A DNA stretch of 64,000 nucleotides from Skeletonema marinoi. Lineage: Eukaryota; Bacillariophyta; Thalassiosirophyceae; Thalassiosirales; Thalassiosiraceae. A program made the translations under genes and the position numbers. Shown piece by piece: positions 30,001-41,389 of this stretch (position 1 is the first letter of the stretch; every line of letters starts with the position of its first letter). Location: the NCBI GenBank assembly GCA_030544225.1, contig CM060494.1:1798001-1862000 (forward strand), written 5' to 3'. The notes under the pieces were generated by a model. That model saw only the letters and a program-made list of their open reading frames with translations. It was not told where the DNA came from and did not search any database.

Positions 30001-33000
30001 GAGCGGTTGTCTGAAGTAGAAGCGCCATCTGCGAATAGATCGAGTGGGCCATCAGCCGCTAGCAGTGGAGGTGCCGCTGCCCGTGCATCGCTGGCATCTC
30101 AGGAGAGTTCAAGTTCAAATTCTTTATTCTCGTCACGTTATCGATCTACGATGGAAAGCATGCTTCGAGGGGCCACTGGGAATCCCTCTCCGTCTCGGGA
30201 GGGATCATTGGGCCGTATCCTTGCCTCGTCTGGGGCTTCTTCAAGGCTTGCTGGTGCAGGAGGTAGACCAGGATCATCTTATTCAGCTCGTTCTACGTCG
30301 ACGGCTGGATCGCCAAATAGATCTATTCGTGCTCGAGCAGTCGCATCTGGTCAGGTAGATGAATGGCGAGAATTAGAAGCCGATGAAGATGAAGCCATGG
30401 ACTTAGATATGTGTGACGATGAAGAAGAGAATCCTACGATGGAACATGACTCGGATGGTTCAGATAGTGTATTTGAAGAAGTGATTGACATCCATGAGGA
30501 TGGAGATGGTGCAATGAATGATGGGGACGACAATGGAGAGGATGATGACGGCGAGGGATCATGTGATGATGAAGACACCGACGAAGAATTATTCGAGGGC
30601 AATGGTCAATTTGACGATGCTGTGATCAACATGGAAGAGATAAATGTCAATGATTCTAGTCAGCGAGAAGACCAGCATCCGCATAGTCGCAACAATCCGC
30701 ATCGACAATCAGTTGCGGCTCGTAGTCCTACTTCACGTGCTGGAGCCGCACCTTCACCAGTCGAATTGGCTGCTCAAAAGAAGGATCGAGAACATGCTTA
30801 CCTCAGGGCGGCAATGCAACTCCTTGAGTCGCAATACCCAGACTCGTCACTGAAAGGCATGGGTCTGGTTGGCAGAATGAATCTGAGAAGAGGTCGTCCG
30901 CATTCTATTTTTGCACACCCGACCGCGATCCTTCCATCTCCGTTGCTTACAATCAATGCAGAGGTGTCTCTCCTCCGATCGATTTGCAATATAGTGAAGC
31001 CTCCGAGAAAGCCGCTGAATCTGAAAATATTCATGCGACGAGCACCGACTCAAGAAGAATTCTTTCGGGGTTCACTCTCTCGTAATCCTATCAGTCTATC
31101 ATCGCTGAAGGCTGGAACTTCAAACCCCCAAGGCTCAGGTGCAGGTGATGAGAGGAGATCTAGTGGACCCAACGAACCCCGGGTTAGTGACTTGCGCCTG
31201 CATATTGCTAAGGACCTGCAAATGGAGGATTCGGCAGAATTGCTAGAATTGCTGGTTGCAAACAAGATTTTAGATATTAATTTGAATTTGCGAGTCGTTC
31301 AACAAGTCCTATGGAGGAAGTATGTGGAAGAAAATGCAACCAGTGCATCTTCCCTTGTTGCTGGGGCGGGCCCCGGGCACCAAATGATTAGTACTGGGTC
31401 CGGGCTATCCATGATCTTTAGTAGTGCCGGTTTGACAGGTAGAGGTCGCAATGGAACCGCATCTGACGACAATGCAGTCCTTGCTTCTTTCCCTCCCATG
31501 GTTGTCACCTACCGATTGGCAGGAGTGGATGGTGAAGCCACTGAAGATAAAGTTGAACCAGAGGATTTAGAAGATCCAGAGGCACCTGCGTCTCAAAACT
31601 CTCCGGAGGCCCGTGAGCGTCGCATGGAGAAGGAATTCGGAATCACTCGTATTGTCACGAAAAACCGAGGAATCCCTATCTTACTTGCTTCTATACAAGA
31701 CACAATTTCAGGCTTGTTGCGTCGCATTCGAAGAGACGAGGTAGCAAGGAGGCGACAACTGCAACATGGCACTCTAGATTCAAATGCTGATGGCAACCTC
31801 ACGAGGGAGGGTTTTGCGAAGTCTCCTCCCTGTCCCGGATTGGTACTCTTACGTCACTGTGCAAATCTTACTAGCAACCGGAAGAAACTTTTAGCAAACA
31901 GAGCTCCAACAATTTTGTTACGGCTGTTATTGGATATCTTGAATTCGATGAATAGATCTTCGCCAGGCCGCCAACGTTCATCGACTATTGACTTTTCTAC
32001 CAGTGCAATGGATGCTGACAGTGTAGACAACATTAGCTTGTCAGGATCAGTAGCAAGCTCTTCACGAGAACGTTCAAAAGGTGGGCACACCGAAGGTAAC
32101 CCGACCACACAAGCTCTACAAGACATAATTGAATTGCTCGCTTCGGATATTTCTGCTGAACTCTCCGATGATTCGAACAAAATGTCTGTGACAAGTTCAT
32201 TTGCAGATCTCAGCAAACTTGGTGACCAGCAGTCTGGCGACAACGAAGATGACAGAACACTTCCCCTGGTACTAAAGTCCTTGCACTCCACAGACTTGAG
32301 CCCTCCTTTGCGGAAGGTCATTGCAAAGCTTCTTCCTTTCTTGACTTATGGGCAAGTTTCGCAATCGAAAGAGCTTGCATCTTATTTCGCAAGATACATC
32401 AGTGTAGAGTCACTTGGCAGGGTAGAGGAAGATTCCATTCTAATGAACACTTTTGTGGAAACAGCTATAAATCTTCCACCTGTGGCTGTCTGTGACAACT
32501 TGAGAACAGCACTGATCCGAAATGGTTTTGTAGGAAAGGTGCGCGCTTTCTTGATGGAAGGTGCACCATTGCATCCACCACCATGGTCGTCTTCATTGTA
32601 TCCGAAGTCAGCGGAACTATCTTCAGATAAGGATGCCCTGAAAGAAGAATGGAGGCAATACTTTGATCGCCCAGGGCTGGACAATGCATTTCAAATATTG
32701 ACGGGTCTCTGCTCTAAGCATGCTTCCACTCAGCAGCTTCTTTCAAATTTATCTGAAGATGGAAACTCGACCGATGATGATGGTACGCTCAGTTTGCTCA
32801 CGCTCTGTCACTGGATGGAAAGTACTTCCGACAACACTTCGTCCAGTATCAAAAATCCAAATGGAATCCTAGCTGAAACGCTGCTAGACGCATTGAAAGA
32901 AGGGAACGAATCGGCATCAGAAAAAATTTGTGCTATCAGAAAGAAAACACGTGACAGGAAGCGAGAAATTGCTGAGGAGCGCCGCAACAAGGCATTGAAG

Positions 33001-34740
33001 GGGATGAGTGCTTTCGGACCGATGACTGGCTCGTCCGCCGCCAGTTCTGCGTCCGCTGGTGCATCTTCATCAACTGACAACAGGTCTGCATCCATGTTTG
33101 CCTCAGTGTTCGGAGGACTTTCTTCCTCTTTGATGCCATCTTCGGCACAACCAAGAACACGAGCTTCATCCAAAAGCGCTGAGGCTGCTCAGCCTGCAAA
33201 ACCAGCTTGGATGGCGGAAATGGAGGCTCTTGACGATGAGAAAGGTGTCACATGTGCAGTCTGTCAAGAAGGTCGGACGTTTCAGCCATCGGAATTACTC
33301 GGACTTTATGCTTACATGAAAAAGGTTACTATAGCTGCAGGTCAAGGAGGTGCAACAGGTGATATAGACGGTACCGTAATGCTGTTATCCCTTCCCATGT
33401 CTCTGCCTCGATCCAGCGTCGAGGCCTGGTTTCGAAAGGCAAGAGTCGCCGCAAACGCACTAGAAGGTTCTGCTCATGCAATTACGGCCATGTCTGCAGC
33501 AAATTCTACTTCAAGCGGCAGCAGTGGCCGGTCAAATCATTTCATCACAACTGTTTCAGCTGGAAATGCGATACATTGTAGTTGTCACTCCAAAGCCAAA
33601 GCAGCCGACAGGAATCATCCCAAGGCTCCAAAAAGTAAGTGGGATTTGGTTGTGTTTTAATTTCTGATTTTGTGTAGTATCATGAGCTCACATTGCATTT
33701 TGATATCAATAATAATAGGCGAATGGGAAGGTGCTAGTTTGAGGAATTCAAGGGTGACTTGCAATGTTATATTACCTCTTGTTTCTACGAAAACGTCCTC
33801 TGTTCCACTCATGTCGGTGGAAAATGCACTTGCAGACGTGAACAATGTCATGGCAAATACACTTGGTGTGCGCCCAAAATCTACATTGTGGGGTTGTTTG
33901 CATGACATTCGTTTCCTTCTTCTTCGCATGGCCTACGGAGAAGCATTGAATGCCGACTGTGGAGGAGGGTCGTCATCTTCTAACTTCTTGCTTGCTTTGT
34001 ATCAACTTTACACTGCGGATATGTTTGCAACAAATGCCGAACACGACGAGTCCCCGGAAGTTTCAAAGCACGCACGAAATCTAAGCTATGGCTTTCTGCT
34101 TGGTGAAGATATTGTAGATCTGCCGACCTTTGATCGGAATTTGAACAGTCGATCGAAACGACTGGAGAGGGGAGTAGCAGAATCTGCGCCCATGGCTGCT
34201 TTGTGCTCTATTCTTTTCTATAACGTAGAAGATGAAACTGGCAGTGGGACAAAGAAGGGCAAATGCTCCAGTCCAACAGGCAAAGCGCCATCACCTACAC
34301 GGCAGTGGGAGGTGAACAAAGATAAATTTCTCGCCGGACTAATTCGTTGTGCCGGGCATAGACATTCACTTGGACTCACAGACAGTGGATGTGCAACCTC
34401 AAAAGGTCTTTCAGCTGGTCGGAAGAATGTCGAGAAGACAAGATCATTTGCGGACTGGCGCAAAGATGATAATCGAGCACATCATAAGACTACGATGATA
34501 GATGACTATGGTCAGGCTCTGAGACCAATGATTACCTTATACGCTGTTTTCGATCAGCTATCTAGAGAGTTTGTTGTGAATGATGATGACGAGAGTACAG
34601 AGGCTACTTCGGAGCGTTTGGCAGCTAGGTTGGAGAGTTGTTACAAAGCAGGAGATATAGAAGAGTTGCTGCAAGTAGCAGAGATTGCGATGAGCCGTGA
34701 TCTCATTTGCAAATACTTTGAGAAGGGATGCACAAGCTAG
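27097..34740 (+). CDS. HSF-like domain + UBA-like segment + UBR4-type E3 ubiquitin ligase module, 2519 aa
   Basis: Exon 1 is 27097-33634 and exon 2 is 33719-34740. The 84-bp intron (GTAAGT...AATAG) restores APKSEWEGASLRN. Residues about 80-185 match an HSF-type DNA-binding fold (LHHLLSS, HWMPHGRSFKV, WGFQQFESGVDMGTFYHEDF), but the usual SFxRQLNxYGF recognition helix is altered. Residues about 251-288 look UBA-like (TIARQYLEMSGNQLEMAVSLF). From about 1290 onward the protein follows UBR4: MVVTYRLAGVDGEATED (about 1468), then TCAVCQEGRTFQPSELLGLY (about 2052) and HCSCHSKA, the Cys/His positions of the UBR4 hemiRING, then EWEGASLRNSRVTCN. No UBR box is seen and it is about half the length of animal UBR4. 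It likely ubiquitinates proteins; substrates are unknown. Confidence 0.85.
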
Positions 34741-35285
34741 TTTGGCATTGCTCGTGATGAAAGGAGATGGGAAGTAGAAAGATGATGTAGATGTTAGATT
34801 ATCTGATATAATTTAACTTTGCTTTACAATAGCAGCGCATACAATGTATGCACGAGGCGAGTTATATATAAGTACAATCGTACATAGTATAGTTGTTGAT
34901 GCGAGGCGAGGTAAGTAAGTAAACTTTAGCTTGGATTGTATTGGACGTCCGTCAACACAGATTGGAGAGGGAAAGCGAGCGAGACTCAGTTCTGTCCCAA
35001 CCTTCTCCACCGTTCTTACTTCTCTGCAAAAAGAGGCGTCTTACTCAACTACTTAGGTATCTTGTTCAGACGTCAACAAGACATTGGAGTATATTCATTA
35101 TGTGGAGTATCATCGCAGTCCAAACTAAAAGATGCATTTGACGTGCTCATAAAACAAACACCAATCCACAAAGGTAACATACACTAACACTAACAATCAA
35201 GAAGCAAACGACGATAGTCACACGATAAGCAACACTTTGCAACGTAATACACTACACCTAAATACTACTACAACTAAAATCAAAC

Positions 35286-35770
35286 ATGATAAACAAGATC
35301 TTCAATTTGACCTTTGCACTTGCCGCTGCATTGATTAGCAGGCCCGTGGCTGGGAGCGCTTATACCTCCGACTACTATGCGACAAAATCGTTCGACGAGG
35401 GCGGCCAAGCTGTGGGATGAAGAAGGTGCTGCAACAGTACCAAACGCAGTGCCATAATAATCATCCAATGTCAATGTCAATGTCAATGTCAATACTGGCA
35501 TGTGCAGCGAGCTGGGAAAGGATGCTGCCGGCGAGATCGCTGAGAAATACGATGAGAAACACTGCCCTACCTATCCGAGTGCCTTCCGTCTTTCGGAGGA
35601 ATTACAAGGAGGACTGCTTCGAGATTGATTTAGACTATTGCAAGGGAGCAATGAACGATAAGCTCCATCTCTTCTGTGGCCATTATCATTATATTGATGA
35701 CTATTCCGTCGCCATTGAAATTCAAGTGTGGGTACAAAGTAGCGGCTACATTGACGACAGTTTGAACTAG
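35286..35770 (+). pseudogene. Small secreted-protein-like gene, probably broken
   Basis: An ATG at 35286 opens 44 codons starting with a clear signal peptide (MINKIFNLTFALAAALISRPVAG) and ending at a TGA at 35418. Downstream, the region stays open in two other frames: one gives GMCSELGKDAAGEIAEKYDE with paired cysteines, then another gives KEDCFEIDLDYCKGAMNDKL. Cys-containing, charge-balanced pieces in successive frames suggest one small secreted protein disrupted by indels. A (TGTCAA)n tract at about 35466-35492 lies at one frame change and is a likely slippage site. Unrecognised introns are the alternative. Confidence 0.35.
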
Positions 35771-36389
35771 AGGAATCGTCTCTCATATTTCATGTCCGCT
35801 TTTGTGCGTAGGTGCATTCTCGTCTGATACAAAGTACTCTGGTAGTTCTAAGTTCGTAGCAGTAGAAGCACGCACCGCACATCCACAGCATAGTCCTGTC
35901 TGACGGACGGACCAAATAAGGCAGCCACACCAGCATCACACTGCGGAGTGCTTACCTTTACCTACTTGCTTTGCCTCCTCAACAATGTGAAACTAAATAA
36001 ATTAACTTCTGTATTTCGTGACGCCATTATGATTACTGTATTCTTGGCGTTGGATACATATGGTCGTCCTATGTCAATGTGATGCTTGCGGCCTGACCTC
36101 ATCAGGTCATCTACGAAGCTGTAGCATTGCTCGCTGATACATGTGCAGTTTGCATCATGAGCCGTGACATCATTAACAACTATTGGGTCATTAGAACCGG
36201 ACTCACTTATTGGTATTGGCTGTGTTATATGTGGCCAGTTTTGTTGTGTGGGCTGCTGAATGGTATGGTGTGTCAGATTCTTTTTACGATGTCTTCACGG
36301 CTTCTAAGGCCTACGTAGGAATTCAAATCCATGTAGAAGATACTATAAATACATGCACCGGACACAAATGTGAAAAAAATGAACTGTGA

Positions 36390-36880
36390 CGAGTGTGTGC
36401 CGGTGTACAGTGCAATGGCTGAGTACACTGCACAGCACAAGCGATAGCGCGTGCTAGTGCAGTGTACTCGCCTGCACTGCACTGCCGGCAAACACAAGTC
36501 ATTGTTCGTTTTTTCCACATGAGTGTCGGCTGCATGTGTGATTGTACTCCCAATAGTGCACTTTACCTGCAGGGTAGTATTGACGAATTGCTCAGTATGT
36601 GAATCTATTAGATCAATTTGGATAAGTAGGTGTGTCCTCGGTCAGAGTGATGCATGCAGCGCAGCGCAGCGGGTCGTGGTCGTGTCTTGTCGTCGTGGAA
36701 GAGTGCAAATTATTTGCACACAGTGCAGGTACACTGCACTGAACAAAACACCAAATTTTGTGTACCGGTGCAACAAAAGTACACGGAACACAGCACAGTG
36801 CACTTTGCGTAACCTATGTGATGCAGGACGTCAAATACAGTGCAATGAGTCGGCACTACCGTGCTGGTAAAGTGCACCGT
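36390..36880. repeat. Cluster of CACTGCA/TGCAGTG motifs with nested hairpins
   Basis: GAGTACACTGCAC (36421-36433) pairs perfectly with GTGCAGTGTACTC (36457-36469). Outside it, GTGTGCCGGTGTACAGTGCA (from about 36395) pairs imperfectly with the stretch ending GCCGGCAAACAC (about 36485-36496), giving a long stem. Further GTGCA/TGCAC-based words recur at about 36719-36745 (ACAGTGCAGGTACACTGCACT), 36795, 36838 and 36870. No coding role is apparent. It may be a MITE-like element or an array of protein-binding sites. Confidence 0.6.
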
Positions 36881-38050
36881 GTGAGTACATACTACCCATA
36901 ATCATACGTAATGTTGCCACTTTTTGACCTCTTTTTGACATCAACCATGAAGATGCCGCTCCTACTGATGGCCACAACTATGCACACGCTTTGAATATTA
37001 CCAATATACGCACTCCTACCGAACAAATAAACTATCGACGACATAGTGGATACAAATTTCTGCCAAGGCTGATGCCGTTGTTGAGAAATTGTCGTCGCCG
37101 CCGACGACATGGTAATCGATGATCTCCGTCCACATCCATTATTGACCCTTTCAGGAATCACATGCAACAAATCGAAGCCGATCATTCAATAACTTTCATC
37201 AACTATCTACTGTCGACTTCGGAGGTCGTGTCCGACGTGTCGAAGCACTTTCTCTTTTGACTATAATGCAGGAGGACATGTGTTGTATTGTGCGATGTTT
37301 AATATAATCAATATGCAACAATCAACCATATAAGCAGTCAATAATAACACTTTAAACATAATTCTACGTCTAGGGAGCGTCATATATGATGAGGGGGGTG
37401 CAAGAAGCTTTAGGATTGGCAGTGCAATGTGATACATAACATATTTGTCTTGTGTGTAGAGATCTATTTTCTATAATTTATGATACCCAATTATATTCAT
37501 GTTATCCGAGTGAAGACACTGCCCCCTATTGCTACCGATGTATACTATCCTCATAGTGACGTATTGGTTGTGATTTGGGCATTTATAGAGCCGAATACTA
37601 TTTTCAATGGCTGATTGTTGTGTCCGTATTTAATGAGGTTTTTGTCATAATTGACACATCGTTTCATCGAGACAATATGACTCTATTAATAGCTCCATGT
37701 TACCCAAACGCCGTTCTATATCATATTAGAATGGGGGTGTAAGTTTGGGGGCTTCGAATCAATCTCCAATGCTCCTACGATGGCAGTGGTCGTCGCGACG
37801 AATCTGTGGGTGTTGGTCGACTTGTTGTTTGCTGGATCACTCATTTTCTCGGTGAGTGCGGCGATGATTGTGACGATGTGCCTCAACGGTGGTGCTCATA
37901 TATTTTTGAGACGATTGGTAGGGGCGGGTGGGCTCAATGGCACCCCTACCAACTCTCTTTTGGATATAAGTGGCAGCGGGAGACTGTGTCACCGATGGAA
38001 GATTTCTAGCGATAAAATTTGACGATGACAATTAGTTCACCATCATTGTT

Positions 38051-38121
38051 TACTATTGCAGTTTTTTATTTTTAGCTTCATTACTGGGTTTTGAATACAC
38101 CTCCAAAAAACTGCAATAGTA
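38051..38121. repeat. Perfect 17-bp inverted repeat with 37-nt spacer
   Basis: TACTATTGCAGTTTTTT (38051-38067) is the exact reverse complement of 38105-38121. The spacer is AT-rich. This could be a small folded insertion or the end structure of a miniature element. It lies in a gene-poor stretch about 750 bp past the 3' end of the minus-strand NRPS gene. Confidence 0.8.
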
Positions 38122-38864
38122 TATCAAGATTTGACTTTGTAATTACACATGCCATGAGGCTACCATGGTGCCGAGCTCATCATCTTTGTGGAGGTTGAGT
38201 GGAGATGAAAAATGGTTCGGCGATAGTTAGCCCATGAAGGAAATATTTTGTTTTTTGATCTTTGAGCCTTCTATCCTTAGTTAGGGTTAAATAGTGTCGT
38301 AGCGGTGGTCGTATTACACGTCATAGTACTATTCCTACGTTGATATACTCCCACTTCTGTTTAGCCCCTGGGGCTTAGAAGCCGTGTCTTTGCTATTAGC
38401 ACGGACCAGGTGTCCGCTAGGACATTTCAAGCAGCGTTGGCATTTGGCAGCGCAAGCGGACCGGACCAGTTGACCACTTCTTGCATTCCCCTCGAAGATT
38501 CATTAGCCCCTCAACGATGCGAACCCAAATTTGGCAGCTCCTTCATGGTCCGAAATCAGTCGCATTTCGTGAGTTCATCGCGGCGGCTCCGTAGTTAAAT
38601 CCATCGTCTTGACAAGTATCTATGTCTAGCGACATCACTGACGGAAATGACTCACTCAAATATAGATATATTATCTATCATTACATGATGATGGGAAGGT
38701 GAAAGTACACTCCCTTTTTGCACAATAGTTCTTCCACAATCATTTTAACGACTACTCTTCACTTTAACACCCAATGCGCGCACTCCCCCACAGCTCCACT
38801 CCACTCCATGTCATTCCCTCTCTCTTCTATCATCCAAACTCTTCAACTCTCATTATCGTTATCA

Positions 38865-41389
38865 TCACACAATATCATCAGCCGGATCTGATGCTCTTCG
38901 TGTAGACGTTGTCGACTCAACTCTCTCGGGAGGACTTCCTTGCCAATGGCCTGCGGAGAGAGTTTCTCCAGGATTGACGGGGGTCAAGGGGTGTACTGTT
39001 GTTCCGAGTTCTGTGATCTTACTTTCGGGGAAAACGACAGATCTTGCATGAAGTGAGCACGAAGAGGGAATGCAAATCTTATCCAGTTTCAATCCACCAT
39101 CATTGAACTTGTGCAAAGTAAGGTTGTTTCTTCTTCGATCCTACAATTATCCCCAATCTCTAACAAATCAGCCTCATAAATGAGTACATTTGGATCGATC
39201 AACGTATTTGTCCCAATCTTCGCTCCCATCAGCTTCCAAAACGTTGCTGTAAGCCAGAATTCATCAAGCAGCATCAATGGAAATGTAGAAGCCCCGTGGA
39301 CAATTAAATTGCATATACACCATTTAAATGAATGCCAGCTGTCAACCGCTATCAACCCTCGGGACTGCATCTTCTGAAAGTCCCCTATGACGAGCCATTT
39401 GATGAGAAGGCACATGGACAATAAGACTAAGACCAATACAATGATACAGATGGGGAATACACCAAAGCTGATTCCAATAGTAGTACTCTTGCTGAACGAA
39501 TAGTCACCGCTACTGTTGATGAGGTAGAACATGACACCGTTTGCATAAAAAGCAGCCACGTTTAGGGCAGTCAACAAAAAGTTGAAATACATCGTCAAGA
39601 AGTAGTCCAAAAGCATATGCATCTATTATGTAGATTCGAAGAAGAACAATAAGTGTTGACTGGTGAGATACTTGATTTCAACTGACCGTGCACGCAAACG
39701 CAAAGAAACAATACACTCACCATTGGTTCGCTTTTTATCTCCATTCTTCCATCTGACACCTTACGATTAAGGATGAGAGCGGGTGTTCCCAGCAATAAGG
39801 CGCCTTTCTCATGAGTGGTATTTTCGTTCACGGAAGTAATAGGTCCAACCATAACGTTCTCTTTAATTGAAGTGTTTGGAGAAATCACTGCTCTATCAAG
39901 TATCATTGAGTGATCCCCGATGCTCACCTTTCCATATTGGACGACCCTCTCAAAGTCGGTTGTCTACAAAGTCTTTGCGAAACCTAATCTACAATGTATC
40001 CATTAACAACAAGTGGTTAGAAGATAGAGAATGACACATTACGCAGACGAACCCCATTGGCACCAAATGTACAACGACCGATTCTCGTGAGATCTGGCTC
40101 TTCGGGTTGAGGTGAAAAATGGTTCTTGACATCTATCTCAGCTCCGAAAACAAACCTAGCAATGAGGTGTGACAACACCGTACCATCAGAAGTAGATGAG
40201 TGGTAAAGACTTGTTGCCACGTTGCGCCGTAAGAATGACTTTGAATGGACTATCTCCCATCCGGGCTCTGCTCGTTTCCCTATTAATAAATATCTCAATG
40301 GGCGCACACAAACCGCAACAATGACTTGACCAATGCTCATCAAGACAGGGTAAAGTATCAGCACGATCACCATTGTATGAGTCTTGTAGGAGGCCAAGAA
40401 AATTATCATAATCGCAATGAGAATGATCATGATGGCAGGAACGAAACTTATGAGGAGAAACAGCAAGTGCCAGCCAAACGACACGGTAGTCTCGTTCTCA
40501 ATATTCGTTTCAATAGCCTCATCAACTGGTTCTAGCTCGGTTACCTCAAGCCCCATGATCATAGTTGAATCTGCAATTCGGCGACCTTGCTGGACTAGAG
40601 AGAGACTTTTGATCAAACACGAAGCTCCAATCTTGGCTCCTAGTCCAATGTGGGTATTCGTTCCAACCACCGTGTTGTCTCCAACTACGAGTTCATCCAA
40701 CATTATGTCCCCATTTTTCTGGATAACAAGCGTTTCAAGCTTCGCTCCGGCCTCAACGACTACATTGTTTCCAGTTGTAAGCATAAATGGCAGGCGCACA
40801 TCAGCATCCTCAAAGAAGTTGTTCCTGCCGATACTACAGCCAAAGGCGGACAAGAACCACGAATGGAATTTTGTACCACAAAACATAAGTGCAGCAATAG
40901 ACCTTGACACATACCAAAGCCTATCAAAAACATACCAAAGTCCAAATGTGGCCGAGCTGCGCTTGATTGTGGTCGGACCTTTTCCAACTACATTGAAAAG
41001 AAGATATCCATAAAACCTGGCTAGGACGGCCAAACAGAAAAAGAACACAAACGATGAAGCAACGCTTGCTAAAATGGCAATCATCAACAAGCGAAATTTT
41101 TCTTGGGAATCTTCCAAGCTTTGTATGCTTCTCATTCTCACATTCATTTCAAACGATGCGCTCATCAACATGTTGGCTGGTAGAATGGCAACCCCACAAC
41201 TAATGAAGAGAAATACTACAGCGATTGCCTTGATTAGTATTCTCAAAAACGGATTGTCATCACTGAGAAGGTCCAAGTCCATCATAGGCAATGAATGATT
41301 CGTACTGTTGATGTCAACAAAAGAGTTGACAATAGTTGAAAACCTGAAACCAGCTGCCACCTCTTTTTCATTTTTGATTTTGTCTTCTA
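38865..41389 (-). other. NRPS membrane terminal domain (Pls/PosA type)
   Basis: Helix pairs (ILIKAIAVVFLFISCGVAIL and LLMIAILASVASSFVFFF; LLFLLISFVPAIMIILIAIM and MVIVLILYPVLMSIG; then two in exon 3 around TALNVAAFYANGVMFYL and FPICIIVLVLVLLSMCLL) alternate with hexapeptide beta-helix stretches (DNTVVGTNTHIGLGAKIGAS; VSIGDHSMILDRAVISPNTS; MGAKIGTNTLIDPNVLIYEA). Known bacterial relatives use this region for chain elongation and release without a thioesterase. In exon 3 the family-like sequence passes from one frame (EEETTLL) to another (HKFNDGGLKLDKICI) near 39115, consistent with one missing base. Confidence 0.75.

Larger units (their letters stand above)
34741..38864. other. Gene-poor region between the E3-like gene and the NRPS
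   Basis: About 4.1 kb hold no confident gene. Contents are a small secreted-protein-like frame and a microsatellite (35286-35770), a cluster of CACTGCA/TGCAGTG motifs with hairpins (36390-36880), and a 17-bp inverted repeat (38051-38121). A 37780-38022 open frame with two hydrophobic stretches has no supporting feature. I searched by eye for tRNA-like folds and saw none. Confidence 0.5.

Noticed and set aside
33670-34740. Independent gene downstream of the HSF/UBR4-like gene
   Set aside because: A clean 84-bp GT-AG intron joins it to exon 1 and restores the UBR4-type EWEGA...LRN block.
37780-38022. Small membrane protein gene
   Set aside because: Hydrophobic stretches exist, but overlapping frames on both strands are equally long and there is no homology or start context to favour one.
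34741-38864. tRNA or other structured RNA genes
   Set aside because: No stretch with a convincing T-arm GTTCRANNC plus matching acceptor stem was found by eye; a covariance search would be decisive.
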